From assembly GCA_964570895.1 (NCBI GenBank), contig CAZMZD010000001.1, forward strand, positions 186,001 to 250,000: 64,000 bases of DNA. Direction: 5' to 3'. Positions within the stretch are counted from its first letter, which is position 1; the number at the start of each line of letters is the position of its first letter. Of the stretch, positions 1-8,993 are shown in pieces. The DNA comes from RGIG1918 sp964570895. GTDB taxonomy: Bacteria > Cyanobacteriota > Vampirovibrionia > Gastranaerophilales > Gastranaerophilaceae. A program made the translations under genes and the position numbers. A model generated the notes under the pieces. It was given only the letters and a program-made list of their open reading frames with translations. It was not told the DNA's origin and did no database searches.

Positions 1-656
1 ATTGGAAACAAAATGTCCATAACACCGCATTCAACCGCACTTTCAAGAGCAGAGACAATATATTTACCTGAAAACATTTTAATAAGTTCGGTCTTAATTC
101 GCTCCGGCGCAGGGTTTTTAAGAAGTTCTGCATTATTTTTTGCGAAATTCAAAATATTATCTTCAATTTTTAAATCATAGCAAGAAGCAAACCTGAATGC
201 ACGCAAAATCCTCAAAGGGTCATCGCGCAAATTATCGAGCGAATATGTAGATAGTTTTTTATTAGAAATTGCAGAAAGCCCGTTTTGCGGGTCGAAAATT
301 TCAGAGGCTACAAAGTTATAGTAAATTGAATTTAATTCAAAATCGCGCCTTCTAGCGTCTTCTAAAATAGAATTTGTTTGAGTTATATCGAAGAAATTTT
401 CTTTATCCGGCAACATCACCCTAAATGTTCCAAGCTCTTCGTCAAGCAAAATCTTGACTCCATCAAACTTTTGCACCAATTTATCGGCCAAAATTTCAGC
501 GCGGGCACCCTCAACAACCAAATCTCTATCCAAACTATCTTGCCCTAAAAAATAATCGCGAATATACCCACCCACAAGATAAGCTTTCTCTTCTTTTAAA
601 ATATCGAGGCAAGAAGCAATAATTTCATCTTTCAAAATTTTATCTTTCAAATTCAT
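1..656 (-). CDS. cca: CCA tRNA nucleotidyltransferase / poly(A) polymerase family, partial
   Basis: Class II nucleotidyltransferase that builds or repairs the 3'-CCA end of tRNAs in the cytosol from CTP and ATP. Only the N-terminal 218 codons lie in the window; the gene runs off the left edge. Visible motifs: Gly29-Gly30 with Arg33-Asp34, the metal-binding DxD at residues 43-45 (DRD), RRDF at 103-106, and the neck-region motif DDPLRILRAFRFA at 145-157. The ATG at 656 lies inside the 3' end of rsmE (17-bp overlap), so the two genes are probably co-transcribed and translationally coupled. Some bacteria have split CC-adding and A-adding enzymes; the missing C-terminal part would be needed to tell these apart. 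Confidence 0.9.
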   Translation of the reverse strand, partial: MNLKDKILKDEIIASCLDILKEEKAYLVGGYIRDYFLGQDSLDRDLVVEGARAEILADKLVQKFDGVKILLDEELGTFRVMLPDKENFFDITQTNSILEDARRRDFELNSIYYNFVASEIFDPQNGLSAISNKKLSTYSLDNLRDDPLRILRAFRFASCYDLKIEDNILNFAKNNAELLKNPAPERIKTELIKMFSGKYIVSALESAVECGVMDILFP

Positions 657-1350
657 AAGATATTATCCCAACCCCTGATATTATTGCGTTTTCAGCTTTT
701 AAAATTGTTCTTCCGATAGACACAATCGGAAGCCCTAAATTGTTAAATAATTCAAATTCCCTATCTGAAAAACCACCTTCAGGCCCCACAACGACGGTAA
801 TTTCGTTATTATTTTTATTATCGAGCGCAAAGTCGCCAATTGTTGAATTACAACATCTTTCGCCCAAAACTATAATATTTTTAGAGTTTTTAATTGCGCA
901 ATCAAGTGAAGTTATCGGCAAAATTTTGGCAAGTTCCGCCCTTTCGCACTGTTTAAACGCTTCATACGCCACTTTTCCCATTTTCTCAATATTTAAAGCA
1001 CTTTTTTTAACAGACGTAAAATCACTTGTGACAGGCTGAATTGTGTCGACCCCGATTTGCACGGCGTTTGATATAGCCTCGTGTTGCGCGTCTTTTAAAA
1101 CACATTGAATTAATTTTATTTTTTTATTCAAAAATCTTGTCGAATACTCTGATTTTAAAACAGTTCCAAGTAGTTCGTGTTTATCAATTTTATCAATTCG
1201 AACAGTTGACACAAGCCTGTTTTCATCAATAAATTTAACCGTTTCACCGGCACGTTTTCGCATAACAAATAAATGCTTCAAAATGGCGCTATCGGCAATT
1301 TGAAGCACACCTTCTTTGATATCTGAATTTTTAATTAAAAAATGTGGCAT
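640..1350 (-). CDS. rsmE: 16S rRNA (uracil(1498)-N3)-methyltransferase RsmE
   Basis: SPOUT-family enzyme that methylates U1498 of 16S rRNA using S-adenosylmethionine. The 236 residues match the usual family length. An N-terminal PUA-like part is followed by the knotted methyltransferase domain, with KQCER at about 133-137 and the SAM-loop motif GPEGGFS at 189-195. The gene overlaps cca downstream. Upstream there is no Shine-Dalgarno sequence; instead an extended -10 (TGT-TAAAAT) ends exactly 6 bp before the ATG, which suggests a leaderless transcript starting right after the hup terminator. Confidence 0.93.
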   Translation of the reverse strand: MPHFLIKNSDIKEGVLQIADSAILKHLFVMRKRAGETVKFIDENRLVSTVRIDKIDKHELLGTVLKSEYSTRFLNKKIKLIQCVLKDAQHEAISNAVQIGVDTIQPVTSDFTSVKKSALNIEKMGKVAYEAFKQCERAELAKILPITSLDCAIKNSKNIIVLGERCCNSTIGDFALDNKNNNEITVVVGPEGGFSDREFELFNNLGLPIVSIGRTILKAENAIISGVGIISYEFER

Positions 1351-1356
1351 ACAGGA

Positions 1357-1365
1357 ATTTTAACA
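1357..1365 (-). promoter_or_regulatory. Extended -10 promoter of rsmE, probably leaderless
   Basis: Read on the minus strand: TG-T-TAAAAT, then six bases, then the rsmE ATG at 1350. No Shine-Dalgarno sequence is present, and a start site about 7 nt past the -10 would fall on the start codon. The element overlaps the T-tract of the hup terminator. Confidence 0.5.
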
Positions 1366-1400
1366 CAAAAAATCGGCTCCCATAAATTTGAGAGCCGAAA
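1364..1400 (-). terminator. Rho-independent terminator of hup
   Basis: The stem CGGCTC/GAGCCG (1374-1379 with 1392-1397) is followed on the minus strand by a T-rich tract (complement of 1364-1372), 18 bp past the hup stop codon. Confidence 0.8.
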
Positions 1401-1417
1401 AATTTTGTAACAAAAAA

Positions 1418-1690
1418 CTATTTAACAAGTTCTTTGAATTTTTTACCAGCAGAGAAAGCTGGAACGGTTTTAGCGGCAATTTTAATTTCTTTGCCTGTTT
1501 GTGGGTTACGGCCAACTCTTGCAGCTCTTTTTCTAGCTTCAAATGTGCCAAAACCAACTAAAGTAACTTTTTTGCCTTTAGCAACTGTTTTTTCAACTGT
1601 TTCAAGAACAGCAGCCAAAACATCAGCAGATTGTTTTTGTGAAACTTTAGCTTTTTCAGCAATAGCTTTTACTAAATCTTCTTTGTTCAT
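1418..1690 (-). CDS. hup: HU family DNA-binding protein
   Basis: Small nucleoid protein that binds and bends DNA as a dimer. The 90 residues are the usual HU length. The N-terminal helical part (LVKAIAEKAKVSQKQSADVL) is followed by the HU signature around 47-65 (GFGTFEARKRAARVGRNP) and the beta-arm end (TVPAFSAGKKFKELVK). It has a strong Shine-Dalgarno AAGGAG and a well-formed promoter, as expected for an abundant protein, and its own terminator, so it is a single-gene unit. Confidence 0.96.
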   Translation of the reverse strand: MNKEDLVKAIAEKAKVSQKQSADVLAAVLETVEKTVAKGKKVTLVGFGTFEARKRAARVGRNPQTGKEIKIAAKTVPAFSAGKKFKELVK

Positions 1691-1720
1691 AAAAGAACTC
1701 CTTATAACCTGTACTCAACC

Positions 1721-1748
1721 ATTATATCTATATTTTGAGGTTTTGCAA
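1721..1748 (-). promoter_or_regulatory. Sigma-70 type promoter of hup
   Basis: On the minus strand a -35 TTGCAA (1743-1748) and a perfect -10 TATAAT (1721-1726) are 16 bp apart. A leader of about 25 nt carries AAGGAG before the ATG. Confidence 0.75.
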
Positions 1749-1762
1749 GTATTTTTTACAAA

Positions 1763-2644
1763 TTAATACAATTCAGGATTTTTCACTTTTGCAAAACTAA
1801 CATTATTATAAAAATGGTTTAAAATTTGAAAACCGCCATATCCCATCCCAGCAAGGTTATTTGCCCCATATTGGCTCATCCCGACCCCGTGCCCAAATTT
1901 CTTTTTACCCCAATCGTAACTATCAACAGATTTTAAGTAAGGTAAATTTTTCGCCCAAACGGCGCCCGATTGCACAGTGTGCCCACCTGCGGATGAGTGA
2001 TAATATGCAGTGATAATTTTATTGTTATAAGTCATGACAATTCCTTCTGTCGAGCGAACAGCAAGGTTTGTTTGCGGCGTTTCTGCGCTTGCTCCGCGAT
2101 AAGCTTGGTCTTGCGGGGTGTCGAGCAAATCAAACCCGCGGCTTGCGCGTTTTCCAAGGTTAGAGAGCGCATAACTTCTTGCAGCAATTGCTTGCGCCCT
2201 GTGTGCTTCATAATTCCATTTAGAAGGCATTTCAGAAGGCACAACGCCCATAATATACTCTTCAAGCGGAACTTTGTTTATAACTTGAACAAAACCGCCG
2301 ATATTTCTAATTATAAGCTCGCCTCTGTACCATCTTTTTTTAGTGAACACAAAAGTGTTTGCAGACGAAGTTTTTAAAACAATTGCGTTTGATTTAAGTT
2401 TATATTGCTGCCCCTTAATTTCTATACTTAAAATGTTTTGATAAGGGCGAATTTTATAGGCTGTCATTTTGTCGGTATTATACAAAACTTTATGAGTGTG
2501 AGCGTCCAAAATAACGCCGTAGCTGCTTGTTCCAATGGTTGTTTCAGTAACGGAATTCAAAAGCCCGATTTTGATTGCATACGATGGTTGTGCGCAAAAC
2601 AAAACCATAATAAACACTAAGAAAATTTTGAAAATATTATTCAA
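1763..2644 (-). CDS. SpoIID/LytB-domain protein
   Basis: Relative of SpoIID and LytB, which act on peptidoglycan stripped of peptides or enhance amidases. The 293 residues begin with a signal peptide (hydrophobic 5-22, likely cleavage after SYA). The domain shows EEYIMGVVPSEMP, QAIAARSYAL, YYHSSAGGHT and GHGVGMSQYGA. The start codon is TTG at 2644 with AGGTGA in front; no in-frame ATG fits better. It sits 6 bp after the WecA-like gene, so the two are probably one operon. This is not evidence of sporulation: such proteins are common in Cyanobacteria and other non-sporeformers. The exact role here is unknown. Confidence 0.85.
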   Translation of the reverse strand: MNNIFKIFLVFIMVLFCAQPSYAIKIGLLNSVTETTIGTSSYGVILDAHTHKVLYNTDKMTAYKIRPYQNILSIEIKGQQYKLKSNAIVLKTSSANTFVFTKKRWYRGELIIRNIGGFVQVINKVPLEEYIMGVVPSEMPSKWNYEAHRAQAIAARSYALSNLGKRASRGFDLLDTPQDQAYRGASAETPQTNLAVRSTEGIVMTYNNKIITAYYHSSAGGHTVQSGAVWAKNLPYLKSVDSYDWGKKKFGHGVGMSQYGANNLAGMGYGGFQILNHFYNNVSFAKVKNPELY

Positions 2645-2650
2645 AACAAA

Positions 2651-3691
2651 TCACCTGTTTTTTGGAATAATTTTAGAAATAATGCTAAGCACAAGCAAAA
2701 TCGCAATTAATGTGCATGCCCATAAGAAATATTTACTCAAAGAACCAGCGATTGCAATTGCAATTAGAGAGCAAGCAAGCCCTGTTGAAGCTAAAATCAA
2801 AACAACTTTATCTTGGGACAAGCCTTGATGTAAAAGGTGGTGATGAATGTGCTCGGCGTCCGCTTTAAACGGGCTAACCCCTTTTAAAATCCTTCTAATA
2901 CTTGAAAACGCAACATCTAAAATCGGAATAGCTAAAATCAAAAGCGGAAGGTACATATAAGTTGTTTGAGATTTAACAATGCCTGTAATCGAAAGCGTTG
3001 CAAGCATAAAACCGGCATACAGTGCGCCTGAGTCGCCCATAAATATTTTGGCAGGGTGATAATTAAACATTAAAAACCCAAACATGCCGCCCATTAAAAT
3101 AAATGCAACAACCGCTGTAATTGGCGATGATGGCGAAATTGTGAGTGAAATTATGCCGATTGCGCCACATGATATTGTGGTGACAGAGCCTGCGAGCCCG
3201 TCAATTCCATCAATAAAATTAAGCGCATTGGAAATACCTACTATCCAAAGCAAGCTAATAGGATATGTGAGCCAGCCAAGGCTGATTGGAGAGCCAAACG
3301 GGTTGTAAAGCTCATCAATTTTAACACCTAATAGAATAACCATTGTGGCAATTAAAATTTGAATTAAAAGTTTAAATTTTGCATTCAAATTAAATAAATC
3401 GTCAACAAGCCCAAGCATAAACATCAACGAACCGCCAACGATAATGCCTGAAAGCCCAAGCCCTTTCGGGTAATAACTAAGGATTATCAAAGTTAAAAAA
3501 GTGAGCATAACAGAAACCCAAATGCCTATTCCGCCAAGCCTTGAAGTCTTGCCTTTGTGGATTTTGCGCTCATCCGGAACATCGATAACATTGAATTTTT
3601 CAGAATAATAAATAACAATTGGTATGATAAAAATACATAACAAAAATGCAATAATCATTCCAATAACATGTGCTTCAGTAAGTTTTAACAT
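2651..3691 (-). CDS. WecA/TagO-like undecaprenyl-phosphate glycosyl-1-phosphate transferase
   Basis: Integral membrane enzyme that transfers a sugar-1-phosphate (typically GlcNAc-1-P from UDP-GlcNAc) to undecaprenyl phosphate, the first step of a surface polysaccharide. The 346 residues carry about ten membrane segments. Motifs: Asp97-Asp98 (LVDDLF), NALNFIDGIDGLAG at 155-168, FMGDSG at 217-222, and the sugar-specificity loop HIHHHL at 281-286. That histidine loop is the WecA/TagO form and argues against MraY. A GAGG Shine-Dalgarno precedes the ATG. The polymer made from this lipid cannot be told from the window. Confidence 0.88.
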   Translation of the reverse strand: MLKLTEAHVIGMIIAFLLCIFIIPIVIYYSEKFNVIDVPDERKIHKGKTSRLGGIGIWVSVMLTFLTLIILSYYPKGLGLSGIIVGGSLMFMLGLVDDLFNLNAKFKLLIQILIATMVILLGVKIDELYNPFGSPISLGWLTYPISLLWIVGISNALNFIDGIDGLAGSVTTISCGAIGIISLTISPSSPITAVVAFILMGGMFGFLMFNYHPAKIFMGDSGALYAGFMLATLSITGIVKSQTTYMYLPLLILAIPILDVAFSSIRRILKGVSPFKADAEHIHHHLLHQGLSQDKVVLILASTGLACSLIAIAIAGSLSKYFLWACTLIAILLVLSIISKIIPKNR

Positions 3692-3727
3692 AATAATTCC
3701 TCAAAGAAATTTTAGCACAAAATCATT

Positions 3728-4480
3728 TTACAAGTTAAAATTTTTATACAAATCTAAAATTACATGATTTGCCATCAAATAACCTGCAACAGCAGGAACT
3801 GTTGATATTGAAGCAGGAGAGAACTTTTCAAGCTGTAAAATTTCTCCGTTTGACTTCATAATTTTTTCAAAATTTTTAACTTTTTCAATATTTTTTGCTT
3901 TTTCAGCTGAATAAACAACTGTTAAACCTTCTTCAACTCCTGCATTTTTAAGGTTTTTTAATATATTTTTTGAAAAATTGCAATTTGGCTCAACACTTGA
4001 AACATCAGCAAGAAGAAGCTTAGAGGCGTCAATTCTATTCCCTGCTCCAAAAGATGTTACGCATTTAATTTTGTTTTGGTGCATACAAGCAAGAAGCTCA
4101 ACCTTAGAGCGCGCCGTGTCTATTGCATCAACTAAATAATCCGGCTTAAAATCAAGAATTTTTTGATGTAAGTCATAATCAATAAAATCGCTCAAAATTT
4201 CGACTTTAACTTTTGGATTAATATCTAAAAGCCTTTCTTCCCACACTTCGGTTTTTTTAACGCCAATTGTAGAGTTTAAGGCGATAAGCTGCCTGTTTAT
4301 ATTAGTTTTTGAAACAATATCAAAATCAATAATCAAGAAATTAAAAATCCCCACCCTTGCAAGAGCTTCAAGCGCAAAACCGCCAACACCGCCAAGCCCG
4401 CATATTGCAATGCGCACATCTTTTAGGTGCTCTTGAAAAGCACTACCCCAATATAATTCATTTCTGCAAAATTCATCCAT
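3728..4480 (-). CDS. tcdA: tRNA threonylcarbamoyladenosine dehydratase (TcdA/CsdL family)
   Basis: E1-like ATP-dependent enzyme that cyclises the t6A base at tRNA position 37 to ct6A. The 250 residues show the nucleotide-binding GLGGVGG at 28-34, acidic Asp52 and Asp54, and NINRQL at 60-65, which together are typical of ThiF/MoeB/TcdA folds. The N-terminal FCRNELYWG is TcdA-like rather than MoeB- or ThiF-like. AAGGTG lies before the ATG. It follows recG by 9 bp in the same direction, so it is likely co-transcribed. A different ThiF-family substrate is the main alternative. Confidence 0.82.
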   Translation of the reverse strand: MDEFCRNELYWGSAFQEHLKDVRIAICGLGGVGGFALEALARVGIFNFLIIDFDIVSKTNINRQLIALNSTIGVKKTEVWEERLLDINPKVKVEILSDFIDYDLHQKILDFKPDYLVDAIDTARSKVELLACMHQNKIKCVTSFGAGNRIDASKLLLADVSSVEPNCNFSKNILKNLKNAGVEEGLTVVYSAEKAKNIEKVKNFEKIMKSNGEILQLEKFSPASISTVPAVAGYLMANHVILDLYKNFNL

Positions 4481-4489
4481 AATATCACC

Positions 4490-6928
4490 TTAACACGATT
4501 TTAAATTATTCAAAATATCCTTTTTATTCATTTCAAGGGCAAGTGCCTCAAAATCTTCAATATTATAGTTATCAAGAAACTCAATTGCCGCCTCGCGTGC
4601 GGTTTCTAAAATTTCAGCGTCCGCCACAATATCAGCGATTTTAAATTCAGAAATTCCGGATTGCCTTGTGCCTAAAAATTCTCCAGGGCCACGAAGCTCT
4701 AAATCGCGCTCTGCAACATAAAAGCCGTCATTAGATTGAACAAGCACATTCAGCCTCGTTTTAACTGTTTGAGAGGAAGAATCAGTTGTGAGCAGGCAAT
4801 ATGATTGAGAAGATCCGCGACCCACTCTTCCGCGCAGCTGGTGAAGTTGCGAAAGCCCAAAACGTTCGGCATTTTGAATCATAATGACAGTTGCATTCGG
4901 CACGTCAACGCCCACTTCCACAACCGTTGTTGAAACTAAAATGTCATATTTTTTATTTTTGAAATCGGTGGTCACTTGCTCTTTTTCTTCGTTTTTAAGC
5001 TTGCCGTGCAAAAGCCCGATTTTGTAATCTTTGAACCTGCCTGTTGATAAAATTTCAGCCTCTTTTGTTGCGCATTTGGCGCTTATTGCTTCGCTTTCGT
5101 CAATCAGCGGAAAAACAATATATGCTTGATGACCCTTTAAAATTTCTGCCTCAATCAAATCATAAGCGGCGCTCATTTGAGCGCGTGTCACAATTTTTGT
5201 AATTATCGGCTTTCTTCCTTTTGGAAGCTCTTTCATAACAGTCACATCAAGGTCGCCATGGCATGTCAGCGCCAAAGTTCTAGGAATTGGAGTTGCAGTC
5301 ATAGTGAGCATTTGCGGGCTAACAGATTTATTTAAAAGATTTGACCTTTGCTTCACCCCAAACCTGTGCTGTTCATCAACCACAACCGCGCCTAAATTAT
5401 TAAATTCAACCTCATCTTGAATAAGAGCATGCGTGCCGACTGCAATATTTATCTGACCGTTTTTTAAACCTGTTTGCATTTCGCGCCTTGTTTTTGCACC
5501 CAATTTCCCAAGGAAAAGCCCGACACTGATGTTCAAAGGAGTTAACCACTCGATAAAATTTTTATAATGCTGAAGCGCAAGAATTTCAGTCGGCGCCATA
5601 ATTGCGCCCTGAAAACCGTTTTCAACAGCTGCAAGAAGCATAATGCAAGCAACAACAGTTTTACCTGAACCGACATCCCCTTGCAAAAGCCTTTGCATTG
5701 GCTCTTTTTGAGATAAATCATGCAATATTTCATTTACAGCTGAAATTTGCGCGCCTGTAAGCTCAAAAGGTAAACTTTTAATATATTTATCCACCAAGCC
5801 GCCCGTTTTATGCTCAAGAACAACTGAATTTGCACCAGCCCTTGTTTTTCTTCGAATTTGATTTAAATAAAGCTGAAGCAGGAAGAATTCTTCAAACGCA
5901 AGGCTATAGCGAGCGCTCGCCAATTTTTCTTCAGATGTTGGAAAATGCACTTCTTGAAGCGCCTCAACTTTTGGTAAAAGAGAATATTTTTGAATGAAAA
6001 AATCAGGAAAAATATTTTTAATTGAAGGCAGATAATCATTAAAACAATTTTTAATAATTCTATTTAAAACCTTAGAATTCAGATTTTCAGACAAAGAATA
6101 AACAGGGTAAATTTCGCTCTCAGAGGCCCTGTAGCCTTTCTTTTCATAGTCTTCGGAAATAATTTCAATTTTCGCCTTATCAAGCGCGAGGGAATTTGAA
6201 TAAGAATCATATTTAACAACCCCAACAGCGCTTACCATAGAGCCTGCGGGGTACATTGATTTATATCTTGCAAGCATTGCTCTGTTTAGTTTTTTGTAGA
6301 AAAACGTGATTGAAATATCGGCAGAATTATCCGTAATTATGATTTTATGGACATAGAGCGAGTTTTTTGTCGGGTGAATTGAAGAAAACTTTATTTTTCC
6401 AATTATGCTTGCGCTATCGCCAATTTTGAGGGATGAAATTTTGGCACTTTTTTTATAATTTACATATTTAACGGGATAATAAGAAAGGAGGTCGTAAACA
6501 GTTGATATCCCAAGTTTATTCAAAACTGCCGCCAGCCTATCGCCCACACCTTTAACTAGCCTTATATCAATCAAATCCGGCGAATTTGAATCAGCAATCG
6601 TTTTAAGCTTCTCTTCAAGCGCGCGCTTTAATTCAAGCTTTTTTTGCTGTTTCATATATTCTGCATACAAATTTTCTAAAAGCTTTTCAAAATACGAAAC
6701 TGAATTCAACCTGCCTGAAAGAGAGTCAAAAGAATATTGCTCAAAAAATTGATACGCTTTGTTAAGGTCGTTCATATCCGGCATAACAACGATTTTTTTA
6801 AGCTTCAAAATTTGTTGCAAAATAAATTTTGAAAAATTAGAGCGATTTCCTTCAAAATCAATGTAGTTATGCTCTCTTTCAAGCTCGATACCCTTTAAAA
6901 TTTTTTTATACAAATTTAAAAAAGGCAT
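4490..6928 (-). CDS. recG: ATP-dependent DNA helicase RecG
   Basis: Superfamily 2 helicase that remodels stalled replication forks and Holliday junctions. The protein has 812 residues, longer than the usual 680-780, mainly through an N-terminal helical extension of about 120 residues. An OB-fold wedge domain lies at about 170-290, Walker A GDVGSGKT near 411-419, the RecG/Mfd-type DEQH box near 516-519, then MTATPIPRTLALT and the C-terminal QLHQLRGRVGRG. The Shine-Dalgarno AGGTGAG is close to the ATG. It starts 7 bp after the cyclase gene and is probably in the same operon. Confidence 0.95.
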   Translation of the reverse strand: MPFLNLYKKILKGIELEREHNYIDFEGNRSNFSKFILQQILKLKKIVVMPDMNDLNKAYQFFEQYSFDSLSGRLNSVSYFEKLLENLYAEYMKQQKKLELKRALEEKLKTIADSNSPDLIDIRLVKGVGDRLAAVLNKLGISTVYDLLSYYPVKYVNYKKSAKISSLKIGDSASIIGKIKFSSIHPTKNSLYVHKIIITDNSADISITFFYKKLNRAMLARYKSMYPAGSMVSAVGVVKYDSYSNSLALDKAKIEIISEDYEKKGYRASESEIYPVYSLSENLNSKVLNRIIKNCFNDYLPSIKNIFPDFFIQKYSLLPKVEALQEVHFPTSEEKLASARYSLAFEEFFLLQLYLNQIRRKTRAGANSVVLEHKTGGLVDKYIKSLPFELTGAQISAVNEILHDLSQKEPMQRLLQGDVGSGKTVVACIMLLAAVENGFQGAIMAPTEILALQHYKNFIEWLTPLNISVGLFLGKLGAKTRREMQTGLKNGQINIAVGTHALIQDEVEFNNLGAVVVDEQHRFGVKQRSNLLNKSVSPQMLTMTATPIPRTLALTCHGDLDVTVMKELPKGRKPIITKIVTRAQMSAAYDLIEAEILKGHQAYIVFPLIDESEAISAKCATKEAEILSTGRFKDYKIGLLHGKLKNEEKEQVTTDFKNKKYDILVSTTVVEVGVDVPNATVIMIQNAERFGLSQLHQLRGRVGRGSSQSYCLLTTDSSSQTVKTRLNVLVQSNDGFYVAERDLELRGPGEFLGTRQSGISEFKIADIVADAEILETAREAAIEFLDNYNIEDFEALALEMNKKDILNNLKSC

Positions 6929-6935
6929 ATCTCAC

Positions 6936-8894
6936 CTAAATCAAAACTCTCAAAACTTCGTATATATTGATTTTTTTAACCTTGCCACGAATTTGAACCT
7001 CTCTGATTTTAAGCACATCGACATATTTTTGCACTCTTTCAAAAGTAGATTCGCTGATTAAAAATTTAGTTTTATAAACCTTATTAAAGTTTTCAATTCT
7101 TGAAGCAGTGTTTACAGTGTCGCCAATGACGGTATATTCAAGACGGTCCTCCGTGCCAATGTTGCCGATAAACACTTCGCCAGAGGCAATGCCAATACCA
7201 ACGTCAATTTTTGGTTTGCCTTCATCCAGCCATTTTGCTTGAAGCTTTTTAACGGTAGATAACATTTCATTAGCACACAAAACGGCATTTAGAGCATGGT
7301 TTTCAGACTTAATCGGTTCGCCAAAAATTGCAAGCATAGCGTCACCAATAAATTTGTTCATAATGCCATGGTGTTTATCGATAATTGGGACAAGCTCTTG
7401 AAAATACTTATTCAAAATATCTGAAACTTCAAGTGCAGAGAGCTGTTCACTGATTGAAGTAAAGCCTCTTATATCAATAAATAAAATTGAAACATCTGCC
7501 TTTTTACCACCAACCGTAAGGTTTTCAATGTTATCCATAACATTTTGCATAACATCTTTTGAAATATATTTTCCCATTGCGCGCTCAATTTGCGCTTTTT
7601 TCAAGCCTTCGCTTAAGTATCTATAAGAATATCCTATTGCAATTGCAATAATCATAAATAATTCAGGCGCAATAAAGTTAATCGCAATTCCTTTTGAATA
7701 AAGGAAAATTGCACCCAAATAAAACAAAAACATGGCACTTGCGCTAAGCCCAAGAGCGGTTGCCACAGGGAAAACAGCAACAACAATAAATATAAACAAG
7801 AACAGAGAAAACATAAGCAATAAGTTATATTGCCAAGTAACATTTAACATAAATTTATTGTCGAGCATGTTGTTAATTAATGTTCCATGGATATCAGGCC
7901 CTGCAAAAATATCTGAAATCGGCGTTCTGCGCACATCCTCCATGCCTTGGGCATTTGCGTTTGCGCCGACAATAACAATCTTGTTATCAAATATTTGAGG
8001 GTCAACCAATGGTTTTTTACCCTGTTTAATAGCTTGAATGCTCAAAATAAGGTCAGAAGCGCTTATAACATTATGTGAATAATATTTACTATCTTTCGCA
8101 AGAGCGTAATAGTTAATATACGCGTAAACCATGCCGTCTTTATGGTGAATTGGCATTCTTAATTTATATTTGCCGTTTTGCCCCTGCAAAAAGCGGTTAT
8201 CAAGGGTGAATTCAGTAATACCCGTATATTTAGCATAAAGTGACAATGGCAAAGATGGCATTAATTTGCCTTTATAGTCAATTAAAACGGGTGATTTTCG
8301 AACATAACCGTCATTATCCATGATTGCCGTAACAGAGGCTAAATTTTGGGAGTTTTTAATATATTTTTGAGGAGATTGTGTATAGCTTTTGAATTCAGAA
8401 GTTTTTTTGTTCGCTCCGCTTCTTAAATCTTTAACAACAATTCCGCTTTTAAGCGATAATTCGTCATCATAAAACCCTTCAAGCTCCGGCGCTCTAAAGC
8501 CGCTTTTATCAAATATTATGCCGGACACTAGTTTGTCATATTTTTTAACTGCATTGTAATATTCGTTATCATCTTTGGAATTTTCATAATCAGGCGCTAC
8601 AATAACAGCGTCAAAGCCCCAAATTTTTGCATTCGTATAATCTTTAAGAAAATCAAAAATTTGAGCATATTTCATTCTCTTCCAAGGCCATCTGCCAATT
8701 TGCATTAAAGACTTATCATCAATCATGACAAGAACAATATCGTTTGACGGAGTTCTTGTATATGATGTAAGTTTTGTCATATAATCGTATGATTTTGTGT
8801 AAAAAATCTCGCTTGTAAAATGATAAGTCATCGTAATCATAATAAGCGTTGCTATGACAAGAAGAATTATGTGTTTTTTAGCTTTAAATAACAT
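6936..8894 (-). CDS. CHASE2-domain adenylate/guanylate cyclase
   Basis: Membrane receptor cyclase that would make cAMP (or cGMP) in response to an extracytoplasmic signal. Order: an N-terminal membrane anchor (about 9-28), a CHASE2 sensor domain (about 35-330), three closely spaced membrane segments (about 345-430), then a class III cyclase domain (about 455-645). The metal-binding aspartates lie in FIDIRGFTS (near 470) and FIGDAMLAIFG (near 518). CHASE2 cyclases are frequent in Cyanobacteria. No Shine-Dalgarno precedes the ATG; a TAGAAT hexamer ends 6 bp upstream. The ligand and the choice of cAMP or cGMP are unknown. Confidence 0.9.
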   Translation of the reverse strand: MLFKAKKHIILLVIATLIMITMTYHFTSEIFYTKSYDYMTKLTSYTRTPSNDIVLVMIDDKSLMQIGRWPWKRMKYAQIFDFLKDYTNAKIWGFDAVIVAPDYENSKDDNEYYNAVKKYDKLVSGIIFDKSGFRAPELEGFYDDELSLKSGIVVKDLRSGANKKTSEFKSYTQSPQKYIKNSQNLASVTAIMDNDGYVRKSPVLIDYKGKLMPSLPLSLYAKYTGITEFTLDNRFLQGQNGKYKLRMPIHHKDGMVYAYINYYALAKDSKYYSHNVISASDLILSIQAIKQGKKPLVDPQIFDNKIVIVGANANAQGMEDVRRTPISDIFAGPDIHGTLINNMLDNKFMLNVTWQYNLLLMFSLFLFIFIVVAVFPVATALGLSASAMFLFYLGAIFLYSKGIAINFIAPELFMIIAIAIGYSYRYLSEGLKKAQIERAMGKYISKDVMQNVMDNIENLTVGGKKADVSILFIDIRGFTSISEQLSALEVSDILNKYFQELVPIIDKHHGIMNKFIGDAMLAIFGEPIKSENHALNAVLCANEMLSTVKKLQAKWLDEGKPKIDVGIGIASGEVFIGNIGTEDRLEYTVIGDTVNTASRIENFNKVYKTKFLISESTFERVQKYVDVLKIREVQIRGKVKKINIYEVLRVLI

Positions 8895-8900
8895 TACATT

Positions 8901-8929
8901 ATTCTACTTTATGGACCAAAAAAATGCAA
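8901..8929 (-). promoter_or_regulatory. Promoter of the CHASE2 cyclase, probably leaderless
   Basis: Minus strand: -35-like TTGCAT (8924-8929), 17 bp, -10-like TAGAAT (8901-8906), then six bases to the ATG at 8894. No Shine-Dalgarno sequence is present. Confidence 0.45.
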
Positions 8930-8937
8930 AATGATAT

Positions 8938-8966
8938 TTGAATATTAAGAATAAATGGTATAAAAT
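8938..8966 (+). promoter_or_regulatory. Sigma-70 type promoter of ctpA
   Basis: TTGAAT (8938-8943), 17 bp, TAAAAT (8961-8966), followed by a leader with AGAGG at 8983-8987 before the ATG at 8994. It diverges from the cyclase promoter. Confidence 0.5.
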
Positions 8967-8993
8967 CTTAATTAATAATATTAGAGGTAGTTA

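Noticed and set aside
1763..2644. Evidence for sporulation from the SpoIID-like gene
   Set aside because: SpoIID/LytB domains are common in non-sporeforming bacteria, and no other sporulation gene is in the window.
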